From the NCBI RefSeq assembly GCF_003072505.1, contig NZ_NTGB01000001.1, positions 3,011,447 to 3,075,446 of the forward strand: a DNA stretch of 64,000 nucleotides, in the 5' to 3' direction. The position numbers were made by a program, and so were the translations under genes. Below, in pieces: positions 40,074-49,513 of the stretch; position 1 is the first letter of the stretch, and the number at the start of each line of letters is the position of its first letter. The DNA comes from Polynucleobacter rarus. GTDB taxonomy: Bacteria; Pseudomonadota; Gammaproteobacteria; Burkholderiales; Burkholderiaceae. The notes under the pieces are model-generated. The model saw only the letters and a program-made list of their open reading frames with translations, searched no databases and was not told the origin of the DNA.

Positions 40074-40105
40074 GGCAAAAATCTTTCAACAATTAAAAAT
40101 ACAGC

Positions 40106-40131
40106 AAAAAAAAACCGCCTTATTTGGCGGT
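40106..40131 (-). terminator. Attenuator terminator in the aroG leader
   Basis: On the minus strand ACCGCC, a 6-nt loop and GGCGGT form a stem followed by eight more Ts (40113-40106), 33 nt before the aroG ATG and 26 nt after the leader-peptide stop. The left arm is also complementary to TTGGCGGT inside the leader-peptide frame (40175-40168), giving an exclusive 8-bp antiterminator. It may double as the tldD terminator. Confidence 0.85.
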
Positions 40132-40157
40132 AGATTGTAGGTGTTTACTTTAAACCC

Positions 40158-40220
40158 TTACCTCTCGACCGCCAAGTCTGAGATCCAAAAGCTAAAGAAG
40201 TAAAATTTTCCTGAATTCAT
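40158..40220 (-). CDS. aroG attenuator leader peptide, 20 residues
   Basis: A short open frame of 20 codons plus TAA lies between the tldD stop and the aroG attenuator. Codons 6-12 read FYFFSFW: four Phe, one Tyr and one Trp within seven codons. Codons 16-18 contain TTGGCGGT, which pairs perfectly with ACCGCCAA at 40131-40124. A ribosome stalled at the aromatic codons would leave that segment free and prevent the terminator; one reaching the stop codon would cover it. There is no Shine-Dalgarno, but TTAAAT (40233-40228) as a -10 box would place the transcript start at about the ATG, so leaderless translation is possible. Confidence 0.85.
   Translation of the reverse strand: MNSGKFYFFSFWISDLAVER
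40168..40175 (-). promoter_or_regulatory. aroG antiterminator arm
   Basis: Minus-strand TTGGCGGT is the exact complement of ACCGCCAA (40131-40124), the 5' arm of the terminator plus two loop bases. The two structures cannot form together. A small GTTTA-AAG-TAAAC hairpin (40143-40155) lies in the loop between the arms. Confidence 0.75.
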
Positions 40221-40260
40221 GTAATTAATTTAACACAAAAAGATTTCTGAACCAAAAAAA

Positions 40261-41715
40261 TCAAACACTTCCGCCAACGACCATCCCTTCTAATCTTAAT
40301 GTGGGTTGTCCGACACCTACTGGTACGCTTTGTCCATCTTTGCCACAAACACCCACGCCATCGTCTAACTTTAGGTCATTACCAATCATCGTGATTTGCT
40401 TGAGAGACTCTGGACCACTACCGATAATCGTCGCACCCTTGACCGGGTATTGAATCTTGCCGTTTTCAACCCAATAGGCTTCCGTTGCAGCAAATACAAA
40501 CTTACCGCTAGTAATATCAACCTGACCTCCACCAAAATTGAGTGCGTATAACCCTTTGTCGAGACTCGCTAAGATTTCTGCAGGATCCTTATCACCACCG
40601 AGCATATAGGTGTTCGTCATCCTCGGGAGGGGCAAAGACGCATAACTTTCACGTCGACCATTTCCTGTAATTGGCATTTTCATTAGCCGAGCATTTAAGC
40701 TATCTTGCATATAGCCTTTTAAAATGCCATTTTCAATTAAGGTAGTGCATTGGGTTGAGTTGCCTTCATCATCGACATTTAATGAGCCACGTCGACCATC
40801 TAAAGTACCATCATCAACAATAGTTACACCTTTAGCCGCGACGCGCTGGCCCATTTTTCCAGAGAATGCAGAGGATCCTTTACGATTAAAGTCCCCTTCT
40901 AAGCCATGACCAATCGCTTCATGCAGCAAGACGCCGGGCCAACCCGGCCCCATCACAACAGTCATTGCTCCTGCTGGTGCAGGTCTTGAATCTAAATTAA
41001 CTAATGCCGCATGCACTGCTTGATCGACCCAGTTATCAATTCGGTCATCCGTGAAATAGGAATAGTTGGTACGACCCCCACCACCCGCACTACCCATTTC
41101 TCTTCGACCATTTTGTTCAACAATCACGGTAATCGAAACACGTACTAAAGGCCGAATATCTGCCACTAATTTACCATTTGCCCGCGCAACCAAGATGACA
41201 TCAAACTCGCCCGCTAAACTAGCCATCACTTGCACTACTCTTGGATCTTTAGCACTTGCTCGTCGTTCAATTTTTTCTAATAAAGCAATTTTTGCCTCTG
41301 TCGGTAAACTTAAGATTGGATCCTGGGCGTGATATAACAAGGTGCGGCTATTATCCTGCTGCGCACCTAAAATAATTTTCTTTTTACCACCCGCTGGACC
41401 AATAACTCTAGTTGAATTGGCCGCTTGCATCAAAGTATCTATATTTATTTCATCGGCATAGGCAAAAGCAGTTTTCTCACCAGAAATAGCTCTGACGCCT
41501 ACTCCTTGGTCAATACTAAAATGACCGGATTTTACAATCCCTTCTTCTAAACTCCAGGACTCGTTACGAGTATGTTGAAAATACAAGTCCGCATCATCCA
41601 AACGATGTTGATACATAGTGCTAAGAGCGGTTTGCAAGTCAGATTCTGAAATTCCCCCCGGGTCGAGTAGGAGAGTCTTCGCACTTTGTAAAGCAGGATC
41701 TTGGTATATGGTCAT
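40261..41715 (-). CDS. tldD: Metalloprotease TldD
   Basis: This 484-residue TldD/PmbA-family protein has the zinc motif HEAIGHGLEGD around residue 265 and GVCGKDGQSVPVGVGQPTLRLEG near the C-terminus. With its partner TldE/PmbA it degrades unfolded peptides and antitoxins and matures some peptides. No tldE/pmbA gene is in this window. It is downstream of a nitrilase-family gene (6 nt) and yhdP, a common proteobacterial order. The aroG leader begins 40 nt after its stop. Confidence 0.96.
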   Translation of the reverse strand: MTIYQDPALQSAKTLLLDPGGISESDLQTALSTMYQHRLDDADLYFQHTRNESWSLEEGIVKSGHFSIDQGVGVRAISGEKTAFAYADEINIDTLMQAANSTRVIGPAGGKKKIILGAQQDNSRTLLYHAQDPILSLPTEAKIALLEKIERRASAKDPRVVQVMASLAGEFDVILVARANGKLVADIRPLVRVSITVIVEQNGRREMGSAGGGGRTNYSYFTDDRIDNWVDQAVHAALVNLDSRPAPAGAMTVVMGPGWPGVLLHEAIGHGLEGDFNRKGSSAFSGKMGQRVAAKGVTIVDDGTLDGRRGSLNVDDEGNSTQCTTLIENGILKGYMQDSLNARLMKMPITGNGRRESYASLPLPRMTNTYMLGGDKDPAEILASLDKGLYALNFGGGQVDITSGKFVFAATEAYWVENGKIQYPVKGATIIGSGPESLKQITMIGNDLKLDDGVGVCGKDGQSVPVGVGQPTLRLEGMVVGGSV

Positions 41716-41721
41716 AAATGA

Positions 41722-42531
41722 TTAAAGTGTACGGTGAGTTAGCGCTGGCAAATTTGCTCTTACATCCTCTAATTCTTGACGATTTAGTTCTCCAAGTATA
41801 AAACCTTCACCGTTTTCTAGTTGAGTTGAGATTTCTCCCCATGGAGAAATGAGCATTGAATGCCCCCAGGTTTTGCGACCATTGTCATGCAACCCACCTT
41901 GGGCCGAGGCAAGAACGTAACATTGATTTTCGATGGCTCGTGCTCTAAGAAGGATTTCCCAGTGTGCACTACCCGTTGTATAAGTGAAGGCAGCGGGAAT
42001 TAGGTGGCAATCCACTTGCCCCATGGCGCGGTATAACTCAGGAAAACGAATGTCATAACAAATACTTAAGCCAAAACACCATGTTTCATTATTCTCATGA
42101 ACCTGAAATGTTTGTGGCTCCGAGCCCTGTTGTAAGGTCAAAGATTCGTTATAACTTTCACTTCCTTTACTAAAGGAAAATAAATGAATCTTGTTATATC
42201 TAGCAACTGTTTTACCTTCTGGATTGAATACTAAAGTGCTATTCCAGACCCGATCTGGATCATTTGAGCTAATGGGTAAAGTGCCAGCTACTAAATATAT
42301 TTGGTGAGATTTTGCGAATTGGGCAAGCTTTTCTTGCATCGGACCAGATCCAAAAGTCTCTTGAATACTGAGCTTTTGACGATCGTTTTGACCTAAAAGG
42401 CAAAAGTACTCGGGGAGTACTACTATTTTTGCACCATTTTTTGCGCACTCGCCAATTAATCGTTCAGCCGAACTAAAATTATCTAGGGGGTTTGAGCTTG
42501 AAACCATTTGAATACTAGCAACTTTAATCAT
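41722..42531 (-). CDS. Carbon-nitrogen hydrolase, Nit1-like (probable deaminated glutathione amidase)
   Basis: This 269-residue nitrilase-superfamily amidase has its Glu-Lys-Cys triad visible in VLPEYFCLL (E about 41), RYNKIHLF (K about 113) and GLSICYDIRFPELYR (C about 157). The following HLIPAAFTYTTGSAHWEILLRARAIENQCYV region matches the Nit1 branch, whose members hydrolyse deaminated glutathione. It sits between yhdP (15 nt) and tldD (6 nt), likely one operon. Its exact substrate is inferred by similarity only. Confidence 0.88.
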   Translation of the reverse strand: MIKVASIQMVSSSNPLDNFSSAERLIGECAKNGAKIVVLPEYFCLLGQNDRQKLSIQETFGSGPMQEKLAQFAKSHQIYLVAGTLPISSNDPDRVWNSTLVFNPEGKTVARYNKIHLFSFSKGSESYNESLTLQQGSEPQTFQVHENNETWCFGLSICYDIRFPELYRAMGQVDCHLIPAAFTYTTGSAHWEILLRARAIENQCYVLASAQGGLHDNGRKTWGHSMLISPWGEISTQLENGEGFILGELNRQELEDVRANLPALTHRTL

Positions 42532-42546
42532 ATGAAAATATCCTTT

Positions 42547-45500
42547 TTAAGGTTCTTTACTTGAGGAATTTGGCAACTTGCTCTCTTCAGGGGACTTGCC
42601 AGGAGTCTCATTTAATAAGTTTTTTCTACGAATTGTTTTGAGTGCCTCAGGGTCAATGGGATTACCGTTTTGATCAAGTGGAACAATTTCAGGATTTTGC
42701 CAATTTCCTTGTATGAGGTAGTCAGACTGTAAGGCCTTATTAACCCCCGAGGAGAGAAGATATTGCCCGAGCATGGTTCCAAGTCCAATGATTGGATTTG
42801 TAAAATAAAAGACCGCAAGCCCTGCTGATCCCAAATTAATCCTTGGATAAATAACAACCCGAAGATCTTGCGTTTCTTGATTCAAATTCACTAATCCTGA
42901 CATGGATATTTTTGCTGGGGTAGTCATCATTTCAAAGTCATTCGTTTGAAGATTTCCTCGCCGAATTACTGCACTAGCTGAAACTTTATCAAAGGAGGTA
43001 CCGGTTGAAACGACTTCTCCCACACTGCCAGAAAAATTTAAAGTAGCAAATTTAAATAGTCCTTGTAAACTCAAAATACCTAATAACTTTGCAGCACCAG
43101 AGTCTACCTGAAGAACCTTGCCATTATCTACTTCAAATTTCAGTTTGCCATTTAGGGTTTTAGTACTAAAGGCAAAAGGTGCGCCAGCCCAAGAAATATC
43201 ACCTGCCATGTCACTTTTACCATTGGCCAGAACTTCGGCATAACCTAAGGAACTTAATAGCTCTCCCGTATTATTTGATGTAACAACAAAGTCTAAATAA
43301 GTTCTACTTGGTTCATTATTCGCTTTTAGTTCCCACTTACCCGTTGCATTAAAAATACCATTAGGGTTTTTAACGTTCAATTTTTGCAATATCCAGGTAT
43401 TTTCTATTGGCGTAGCAAGAACATTTAATTCACCAAATTGTCTACTACCTAATGCAAAGTTGGTTACCTGAATATCGAGTTCAGGCATTTGTTCAGAAGA
43501 GTTTTCGATGCCCCTTGTAATAGATTCTTTAGACTCATTATTCGGAATTGTTAATTTAGAAAATTTCGCTTTTAAGGCGCCAGCAGGATGAGTACTACCG
43601 GGATCAGTCCATTCGAGCTCACCGACTGCTAAGGAAGAGGACACACTCGCTTTCCATTGGTTTTGGTTATGGGCAGCTTCCAACGTAAGGTCTTCGATTT
43701 TCTTATTAGCGATGAAGAGTGTTTTAATCTTCGCTTGAATATCAATGGGAGGGACTTCTTTTGATAGAGATTTAGCGTCATCCAAACTATCAATTTTTTT
43801 CGGCTTATCTAGTAATTGGTTCCATTTATCCATGTTTAAAGAAGCAAGGTCAAGATGCACTTTCAAACCCTTATCTACCTGTGGCAACAAAGTATTACCG
43901 ATTGCTAGGGCATGTTTCGTTACAACTTCATCTTTGAGCGTACCAGTCGATTGGATTAAATTATCTAATTTAAACTGCCAATTTAGTACACCATTATTGG
44001 CAGATAGTTTGATATTTCCCAACATCGGGGCCCCCATAGGTTTAACCATAGGCTCTGGAAAATCAAGTTGTACTTGACGTAAATCAAAGCTAGTAGAATT
44101 TGTAAAATTTCCGCTATCGGATGTAAAACTACTTTGATAATTTAAGTTCCCTTTTAAATAGTTTTTAACCGATTTATTTAATACTGGAACGGCTACCCCT
44201 AATGCTTCCATTAATTTACTAGCATCTAAATTACCTGTAACCTCGATGAGTTTATTATTAGTCTGAACGGCCAATGGACCACCTAACCAATTTCCTAAAA
44301 TATTAATTGTTTTAATTCCTTTTTGATCCAGCAGAACATTCCCCGTATTGATATTGCCGACGGGTAAATCCTTAAAGCGGATTTGATTATTTGATAAAGA
44401 TAAATCTGCTTGAACCCGAGTAGGGTTTGAAGCCTGAAAGGTCTCTAAGATCGATAGGTTTAAGCCGGCATCACCACTCAAATCCAGCGTATCCAATGAC
44501 TCTTTATATTTAAAACCAAGGGGAGAGGCTAGAATGTATTTTTTAAAATCGCTAGCTTTGCCATTAACATTTCCATTGACTTCAAGTTTTGTTGGTTTGG
44601 ATTTTAAGTTCATCGAGACGTTAAAATTCTTGGCCATGGTATCTTTATATTGACCAGTTGGAATTTGTACTGTCAGCAATTCATTTTTAATTGATAACGT
44701 TGCATCTACTTTTTCAATTGGCAACCATTCACCTGGAATTTCATTTCGGGTGGGTAAGGGCCTAAACGTTACGTTTTTGAATTGGGAAGATATTAGAAAT
44801 TTACTACTAGATTCTTTAATAAAAGGAATATCTTTCGGATCCCCTTCAATCCTTATGTTCCCAGAAGCGAGAGTTCCATCGATAATAGTTCCTTGAAGAT
44901 ATTTAAGAGCATCAACAGAGATGGTTTTCGGTAATAAAGTCATTAAATAAGGAAGTTGCGTATTATTCAGACTCATATTGAGGTCAATTTTTCCTTTACC
45001 GCCTTTAGTCGGATGAAGATACTTGACGACACCTTGAAGGCTTAGCATTTTATTTGTAATAACAACGTCACTTAACTGCACATCTAAAGACTTATCACTG
45101 TTATGATTCCAATCCAATATTCCTTGCATCCTCTCAAAGTCAAGATTTTTTGCAGCGATGAAGTCCCCAGCTTGAACTCGAATTTGTGGTGAATCGATAA
45201 CGATATGACCAGAAGAATCTGAGCCTGAAATTTCTCCATTAAGATTTTGAATACCAGGAATCATTGAAGGAATTTCATTCCAACCAACTTCTCGCAGCAT
45301 TCCATGGAATTCAATATAGGGTTGGGGATTGATACTAGACTTTAATTTATCCAAGGTAGAAGAATGGTGATTATATTTTGCATCTAAATCTTTCACCTCT
45401 CCATGTATTGCTAGGTCTCTCAAAGTTTTTAACCATTGATTCGGCAAGGGAAGGCTGAGAGCTAATTGATGAATGGGCTCTAATTTTAAATACGGAGTTT

Positions 45501-46635
45501 GTATAGAAACATGTGTGAATTCATTACTGGAATTGGGTATTGCGAATTTAATTTCAATATCGGTCAAAGAGGTATCAGGATTTTTTGTATTGCTAGTACT
45601 CCACTGAAAATTCTTGGTAAATAAAACTTGTTGATTATTATCAATCCGATGTTCTAGCTGAGTATCCAGATGCTTGAGTAATAAATTATTTTTTGAGTTT
45701 TTCCAATAAAAATTAATATCATCGGCGTTTAAAAATGTGGAACCTTTTGTCAAACCTCCATAGAAAAGGTCATATTCGCCCCGAAACACAAGCCCACCAA
45801 TTTTTCCTCGGGCAGGAATATTCGTCAAATCTAAAATTTGCTTAATATCAAGATTATTAACAGACCAGTTAAAGTGCCCCTGCCAATTTTTGACATTTGT
45901 TTTACTTGCGCCAAAGCGATGTTTAAATTCTCCATTCGCAATGAGATCCCCGTTTAAATCCTTAGAACTTAATTTGAGATTAAAGAGATGGTCAAAACTC
46001 TTGTTTTTGAGGGTCATTGCTTCAATTTTTAGAGAAAAATTGGCAGCCTCTTCAAATTGATCATGAATCTCAAGGAGTAGATCTCCAATATACAATTCAC
46101 TTTCACTCATAATCCAAGAAAGCATTTGAGAGTCTTGACCACTCGGATGTATAGTAACTCCCCCGATGTTCCAAACCCCTTTAGGGTTTCTAGATAAAAG
46201 TATCTTTACACCTTGAGAGGATAAATATTGAAAATGGGGAGATAAATCCCAAAGACTATTCCAATTAATCACTCCATCTACTTGTGGCACTTCTAACAAA
46301 TTATTTTCAATTAAGCCAATTTTATTAATTGAATTTACCTCTTCTACCGGGTTTGATATTTTGATATTTTTGATTGAAAAGGCGGGACGGTAATCTTTCC
46401 AAGATGTCCTGACTTCTCCGATTTGAAAATCAGCACTGATCGACTGACTAATGACTTGATTAATTTGAGGTAGGTAATTTGGGACTAGTGGCCACAAAAG
46501 ATATCTGATGATAATTTGCGAAAAAACGGCGACAAATAAGAAGACACCTACCCCGAAGTAGGTAGAATAGATAATGAACCTTTTTCCGTTTAAAAAAAGT
46601 TTGTCTAGTTGAAGTTTTTGAAGCTTTTGAAGCAT
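42547..46635 (-). CDS. yhdP: YhdP-family AsmA-like envelope protein
   Basis: This 1362-residue protein has one N-terminal membrane helix (about 18-47) and a very long beta-rich periplasmic region without clear catalytic motifs, as in YhdP and the AsmA/TamB group. The C-terminal part contains the DUF3971/AsmA-2-like segments, including NLGSAGLAVFYFTNPIIGLGT near 1270-1290. YhdP-class proteins form long hydrophobic grooves that carry phospholipid between inner and outer membranes. It heads a run with the nitrilase-like and tldD genes, divergent from glnE with about 109 bp between starts. Confidence 0.9.
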   Translation of the reverse strand: MLQKLQKLQLDKLFLNGKRFIIYSTYFGVGVFLFVAVFSQIIIRYLLWPLVPNYLPQINQVISQSISADFQIGEVRTSWKDYRPAFSIKNIKISNPVEEVNSINKIGLIENNLLEVPQVDGVINWNSLWDLSPHFQYLSSQGVKILLSRNPKGVWNIGGVTIHPSGQDSQMLSWIMSESELYIGDLLLEIHDQFEEAANFSLKIEAMTLKNKSFDHLFNLKLSSKDLNGDLIANGEFKHRFGASKTNVKNWQGHFNWSVNNLDIKQILDLTNIPARGKIGGLVFRGEYDLFYGGLTKGSTFLNADDINFYWKNSKNNLLLKHLDTQLEHRIDNNQQVLFTKNFQWSTSNTKNPDTSLTDIEIKFAIPNSSNEFTHVSIQTPYLKLEPIHQLALSLPLPNQWLKTLRDLAIHGEVKDLDAKYNHHSSTLDKLKSSINPQPYIEFHGMLREVGWNEIPSMIPGIQNLNGEISGSDSSGHIVIDSPQIRVQAGDFIAAKNLDFERMQGILDWNHNSDKSLDVQLSDVVITNKMLSLQGVVKYLHPTKGGKGKIDLNMSLNNTQLPYLMTLLPKTISVDALKYLQGTIIDGTLASGNIRIEGDPKDIPFIKESSSKFLISSQFKNVTFRPLPTRNEIPGEWLPIEKVDATLSIKNELLTVQIPTGQYKDTMAKNFNVSMNLKSKPTKLEVNGNVNGKASDFKKYILASPLGFKYKESLDTLDLSGDAGLNLSILETFQASNPTRVQADLSLSNNQIRFKDLPVGNINTGNVLLDQKGIKTINILGNWLGGPLAVQTNNKLIEVTGNLDASKLMEALGVAVPVLNKSVKNYLKGNLNYQSSFTSDSGNFTNSTSFDLRQVQLDFPEPMVKPMGAPMLGNIKLSANNGVLNWQFKLDNLIQSTGTLKDEVVTKHALAIGNTLLPQVDKGLKVHLDLASLNMDKWNQLLDKPKKIDSLDDAKSLSKEVPPIDIQAKIKTLFIANKKIEDLTLEAAHNQNQWKASVSSSLAVGELEWTDPGSTHPAGALKAKFSKLTIPNNESKESITRGIENSSEQMPELDIQVTNFALGSRQFGELNVLATPIENTWILQKLNVKNPNGIFNATGKWELKANNEPSRTYLDFVVTSNNTGELLSSLGYAEVLANGKSDMAGDISWAGAPFAFSTKTLNGKLKFEVDNGKVLQVDSGAAKLLGILSLQGLFKFATLNFSGSVGEVVSTGTSFDKVSASAVIRRGNLQTNDFEMMTTPAKISMSGLVNLNQETQDLRVVIYPRINLGSAGLAVFYFTNPIIGLGTMLGQYLLSSGVNKALQSDYLIQGNWQNPEIVPLDQNGNPIDPEALKTIRRKNLLNETPGKSPEESKLPNSSSKEP

Positions 46636-46744
46636 AATTACTCAGTTTTTGCAGTGCAAAATAGATAAGACAAATTAAACCTTATTATCTACTAAAGCGA
46701 TGAACGCTGATCGTTTTTGAAGATTCCTTGATTTTTTGGAATTT

Positions 46745-49513
46745 ATGACAACCCCCATTCAAATTAGTAAAGATTTTTCACAATTCGTTCAACGCTGGTT
46801 GAGTGCTAATCCAACATGGGAGCAGTGGTTAGAGGAAAAAACGCCTCAACCATTAGCTATTTCGGAAATTAGACTCATCTTTGAGAAAGAATTACCCAAG
46901 GACCATTGGCTTAATTTGGATGAGGCTAATTTTTTAGCCAATTTGAGATTGGCTAGGCAAAAAGTCATGTTGTGGCTCGGCGTGCGTGATATTGCTAACT
47001 TGGCAAGCTTAACTGAGGTCATGCAAGCGGTTACAGAGATGGCGCAGCTGGGCTTGAGATATGCAAGTGAATATGCTCAAAATGCTTTAAGTGTTCAATA
47101 TGGACTGCCACAAAATGCCGAGGCTCAGCCTATCCCATTGTGGATTATTGGCATGGGCAAGTTGGGAGCTAAAGAACTCAATGTCAGTTCAGATATTGAT
47201 TTGATTTTTTTATATGAATGTGATGGAACAACTGTTGGTGGTAATAAGTCCATTTCGAACCATGAATGGTTTGAGTTACAAGGTAAAAAAATTATTCGCT
47301 ACTTAACTGAGATGACTCCTCAGGGTTTTGTATTTAGAGTGGATATGCGTTTACGACCGAATGGGGATTCTGGGCCATTAGTCTCTAGTTTAGAAATGTT
47401 AGAAGAGTATTTTCTAGTACAAGGACGCGAATGGGAGCGATACGCCTGGATCAAAGCACGCTTGGTTTATCCACTAGAGACAGCTGATGCGAGCGGCTTT
47501 CCAACAAACTTACACGCAATTGTCAGCCGCTTTGTTTACCGTAAATACTTGGATTTTGGCATTATTGATTCCATCAGAAGACTGCATCGACAAATTCGAC
47601 ATGAGGCCAACTTGCGTGCCCGTCAATATCCAGATCGGGCTTTTGACATAAAACTAGGGATAGGTGGAATTCGTGAAATTGAGTTTTTAGCTCAAATGTA
47701 CCAACTGATCCGAGGTGGCGAAGAAAGTAGCTTAAGGACCCGTTCGACCGTAAAAGTCATTGGGCATATTGAGCGCTTGCAACTTATACCAAGTGATAAG
47801 GCAAAGACTTTACTTAGCGCTTATGCGTTTTTGAGAAAATTAGAGCATTTATTGCAATGGCGAAATGATGCACAAGTCCATTATTTGCCCAATATCCCCG
47901 AAGTGGTTTTACAAATTGCACTACGTTTAGGATTTGTAAGTAAAGAGCAGTTCGAAGAGGAGTTAGCCGGGCATCAGATGATGGTTGCTCAGTATTTCTC
48001 AGAAGCTTTTACCCTTGACTCTCAAGATGAAGAGCTGATGCAGTTAAGTCCATCAGGCAGCTTTGAGCAATATCCACAATTTCAACAAAAATTAGAGCAA
48101 GTCAAATCTACTAATCGTTTCGCGCTCATTAGTGATACAAGTAAGCACAATTTTGACTTTATCCTACTGTATGTCTTAGATCACTATGCTCAAATTCAAG
48201 AGGATACATTACTGAAGCTACTTGATTTATTAGAAGTGATTTTTCGAAGATCATCCTACCTTTCTTTGCTGAAAGAGTATCCGAAGGCAATTGAACGCGT
48301 CATTCGTTTATTGGAGGCATCGAATTGGGCGGCTCAATACTTGATGAAACATCCTCACTTACTAGATGATTTATTGTTAAGCAGTAATGAGCGAAGCTTT
48401 GAGAAAGAGGTCGATACCTATTGGGTTGATTGGCAAGCTGATCTAGAAAAGAAAATCTATTTTATTTTACATACCGATCAGGATGAGGAAGCGGTTTGGA
48501 ACACATTAAGGCAAGCTCATCAATCAGAAATATTTCAAATCTTACTAGCCGATTTGGGTGGCTTTAGTACCCCTAAATTATCGATTGAAAAAGTCAGTGA
48601 TCAGTTATCCATCTTGGCGGATATTATTATTGCAGTTACTTTGAATTTCGTTTGGGAAGGACTTAAAAAGAAGTATCAGATTACAGCCCCATTAAATCAA
48701 TTCGGTTTTGCTGTGATTGCCTATGGCAAGTTGGGTGGCAAAGAATTGGGCTATGGCTCTGATCTAGATTTAGTATTTATTTATGATGAGACCTTAACCC
48801 CTTTGTCGAGTGATGAGTTACAACCAATATTTGTTAATTTGGTACGTAAATTTATCTTAGCTCTTACAACCGCTACCCGAGCAGGCGTATTATTTGATAT
48901 CGACACCCGTCTGAGGCCCAATGGCGAGGCAGGATTATTAGTAACAAATGTGCAGTCTTTTGAAAATTATCAAAAGAAAGTGGGTGCAAATACTGCCTGG
49001 GTATGGGAGCATCAAGCTTTAACTAGGGCAAGATTTTGCGCTGGGGACGAACGCACTGGTATGCAATTTGAAAAAATTCGTAATGACGTATTATCATTTC
49101 CCCGGGATGGAAAGGTACTGACTCAAGAAGTGATTTCAATGCGAGAAAAGCTCCATCAGGGTCATCCTCAAACTGGAAACAGTTTTGACTTAAAGCATGA
49201 TGTGGGTGCCATGATTGATATCGAATTTATGATTCAATATTTGATTTTGAAAAACGCACACCAAGAGCCGTCGCTCATTCAAAATATTGGTAATATAGCA
49301 TTGCTCAATGAATGCGCAAAATGTCATCTCATATCAGATGAGGAAGCACTCAGTGTCGCCAATGCCTATCGCTTATTTCGAAAATTACAACATCAAACAC
49401 GCCTAAACGGTTTGCAAATTAGAGAGCTAGAAGATGATGTAATGAGTAAAGAAATTGAAACGGCTCGACAAACGGTGAAAAATCTATGGAATCGATTATT
49501 ACTAAATGTCTAG
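46745..49513 (+). CDS. glnE: Bifunctional glutamine synthetase adenylyltransferase/deadenylase
   Basis: This protein of about 920 residues adenylylates and deadenylylates glutamine synthetase in response to PII, tuning nitrogen assimilation. Two nucleotidyltransferase domains are visible: N-terminal GMGKLGAKELNVSSDIDLIFLYE (about 136-158) and C-terminal AYGKLGGKELGYGSDLDLVFIYDE (about 659-682), each with the GxxxxxSDxDL catalytic motif. I chose the ATG at 46745, with GGA 4 nt upstream; a TTG at 46736 would add three residues. The last 12 nt overlap the convergent recN. Neither glnA nor glnB is in this window. Confidence 0.95.
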   Translation: MTTPIQISKDFSQFVQRWLSANPTWEQWLEEKTPQPLAISEIRLIFEKELPKDHWLNLDEANFLANLRLARQKVMLWLGVRDIANLASLTEVMQAVTEMAQLGLRYASEYAQNALSVQYGLPQNAEAQPIPLWIIGMGKLGAKELNVSSDIDLIFLYECDGTTVGGNKSISNHEWFELQGKKIIRYLTEMTPQGFVFRVDMRLRPNGDSGPLVSSLEMLEEYFLVQGREWERYAWIKARLVYPLETADASGFPTNLHAIVSRFVYRKYLDFGIIDSIRRLHRQIRHEANLRARQYPDRAFDIKLGIGGIREIEFLAQMYQLIRGGEESSLRTRSTVKVIGHIERLQLIPSDKAKTLLSAYAFLRKLEHLLQWRNDAQVHYLPNIPEVVLQIALRLGFVSKEQFEEELAGHQMMVAQYFSEAFTLDSQDEELMQLSPSGSFEQYPQFQQKLEQVKSTNRFALISDTSKHNFDFILLYVLDHYAQIQEDTLLKLLDLLEVIFRRSSYLSLLKEYPKAIERVIRLLEASNWAAQYLMKHPHLLDDLLLSSNERSFEKEVDTYWVDWQADLEKKIYFILHTDQDEEAVWNTLRQAHQSEIFQILLADLGGFSTPKLSIEKVSDQLSILADIIIAVTLNFVWEGLKKKYQITAPLNQFGFAVIAYGKLGGKELGYGSDLDLVFIYDETLTPLSSDELQPIFVNLVRKFILALTTATRAGVLFDIDTRLRPNGEAGLLVTNVQSFENYQKKVGANTAWVWEHQALTRARFCAGDERTGMQFEKIRNDVLSFPRDGKVLTQEVISMREKLHQGHPQTGNSFDLKHDVGAMIDIEFMIQYLILKNAHQEPSLIQNIGNIALLNECAKCHLISDEEALSVANAYRLFRKLQHQTRLNGLQIRELEDDVMSKEIETARQTVKNLWNRLLLNV

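Noticed and set aside
43745..44077. 110-codon forward frame inside yhdP
   Set aside because: Antisense shadow of a long conserved gene; low complexity composition and no start signal.
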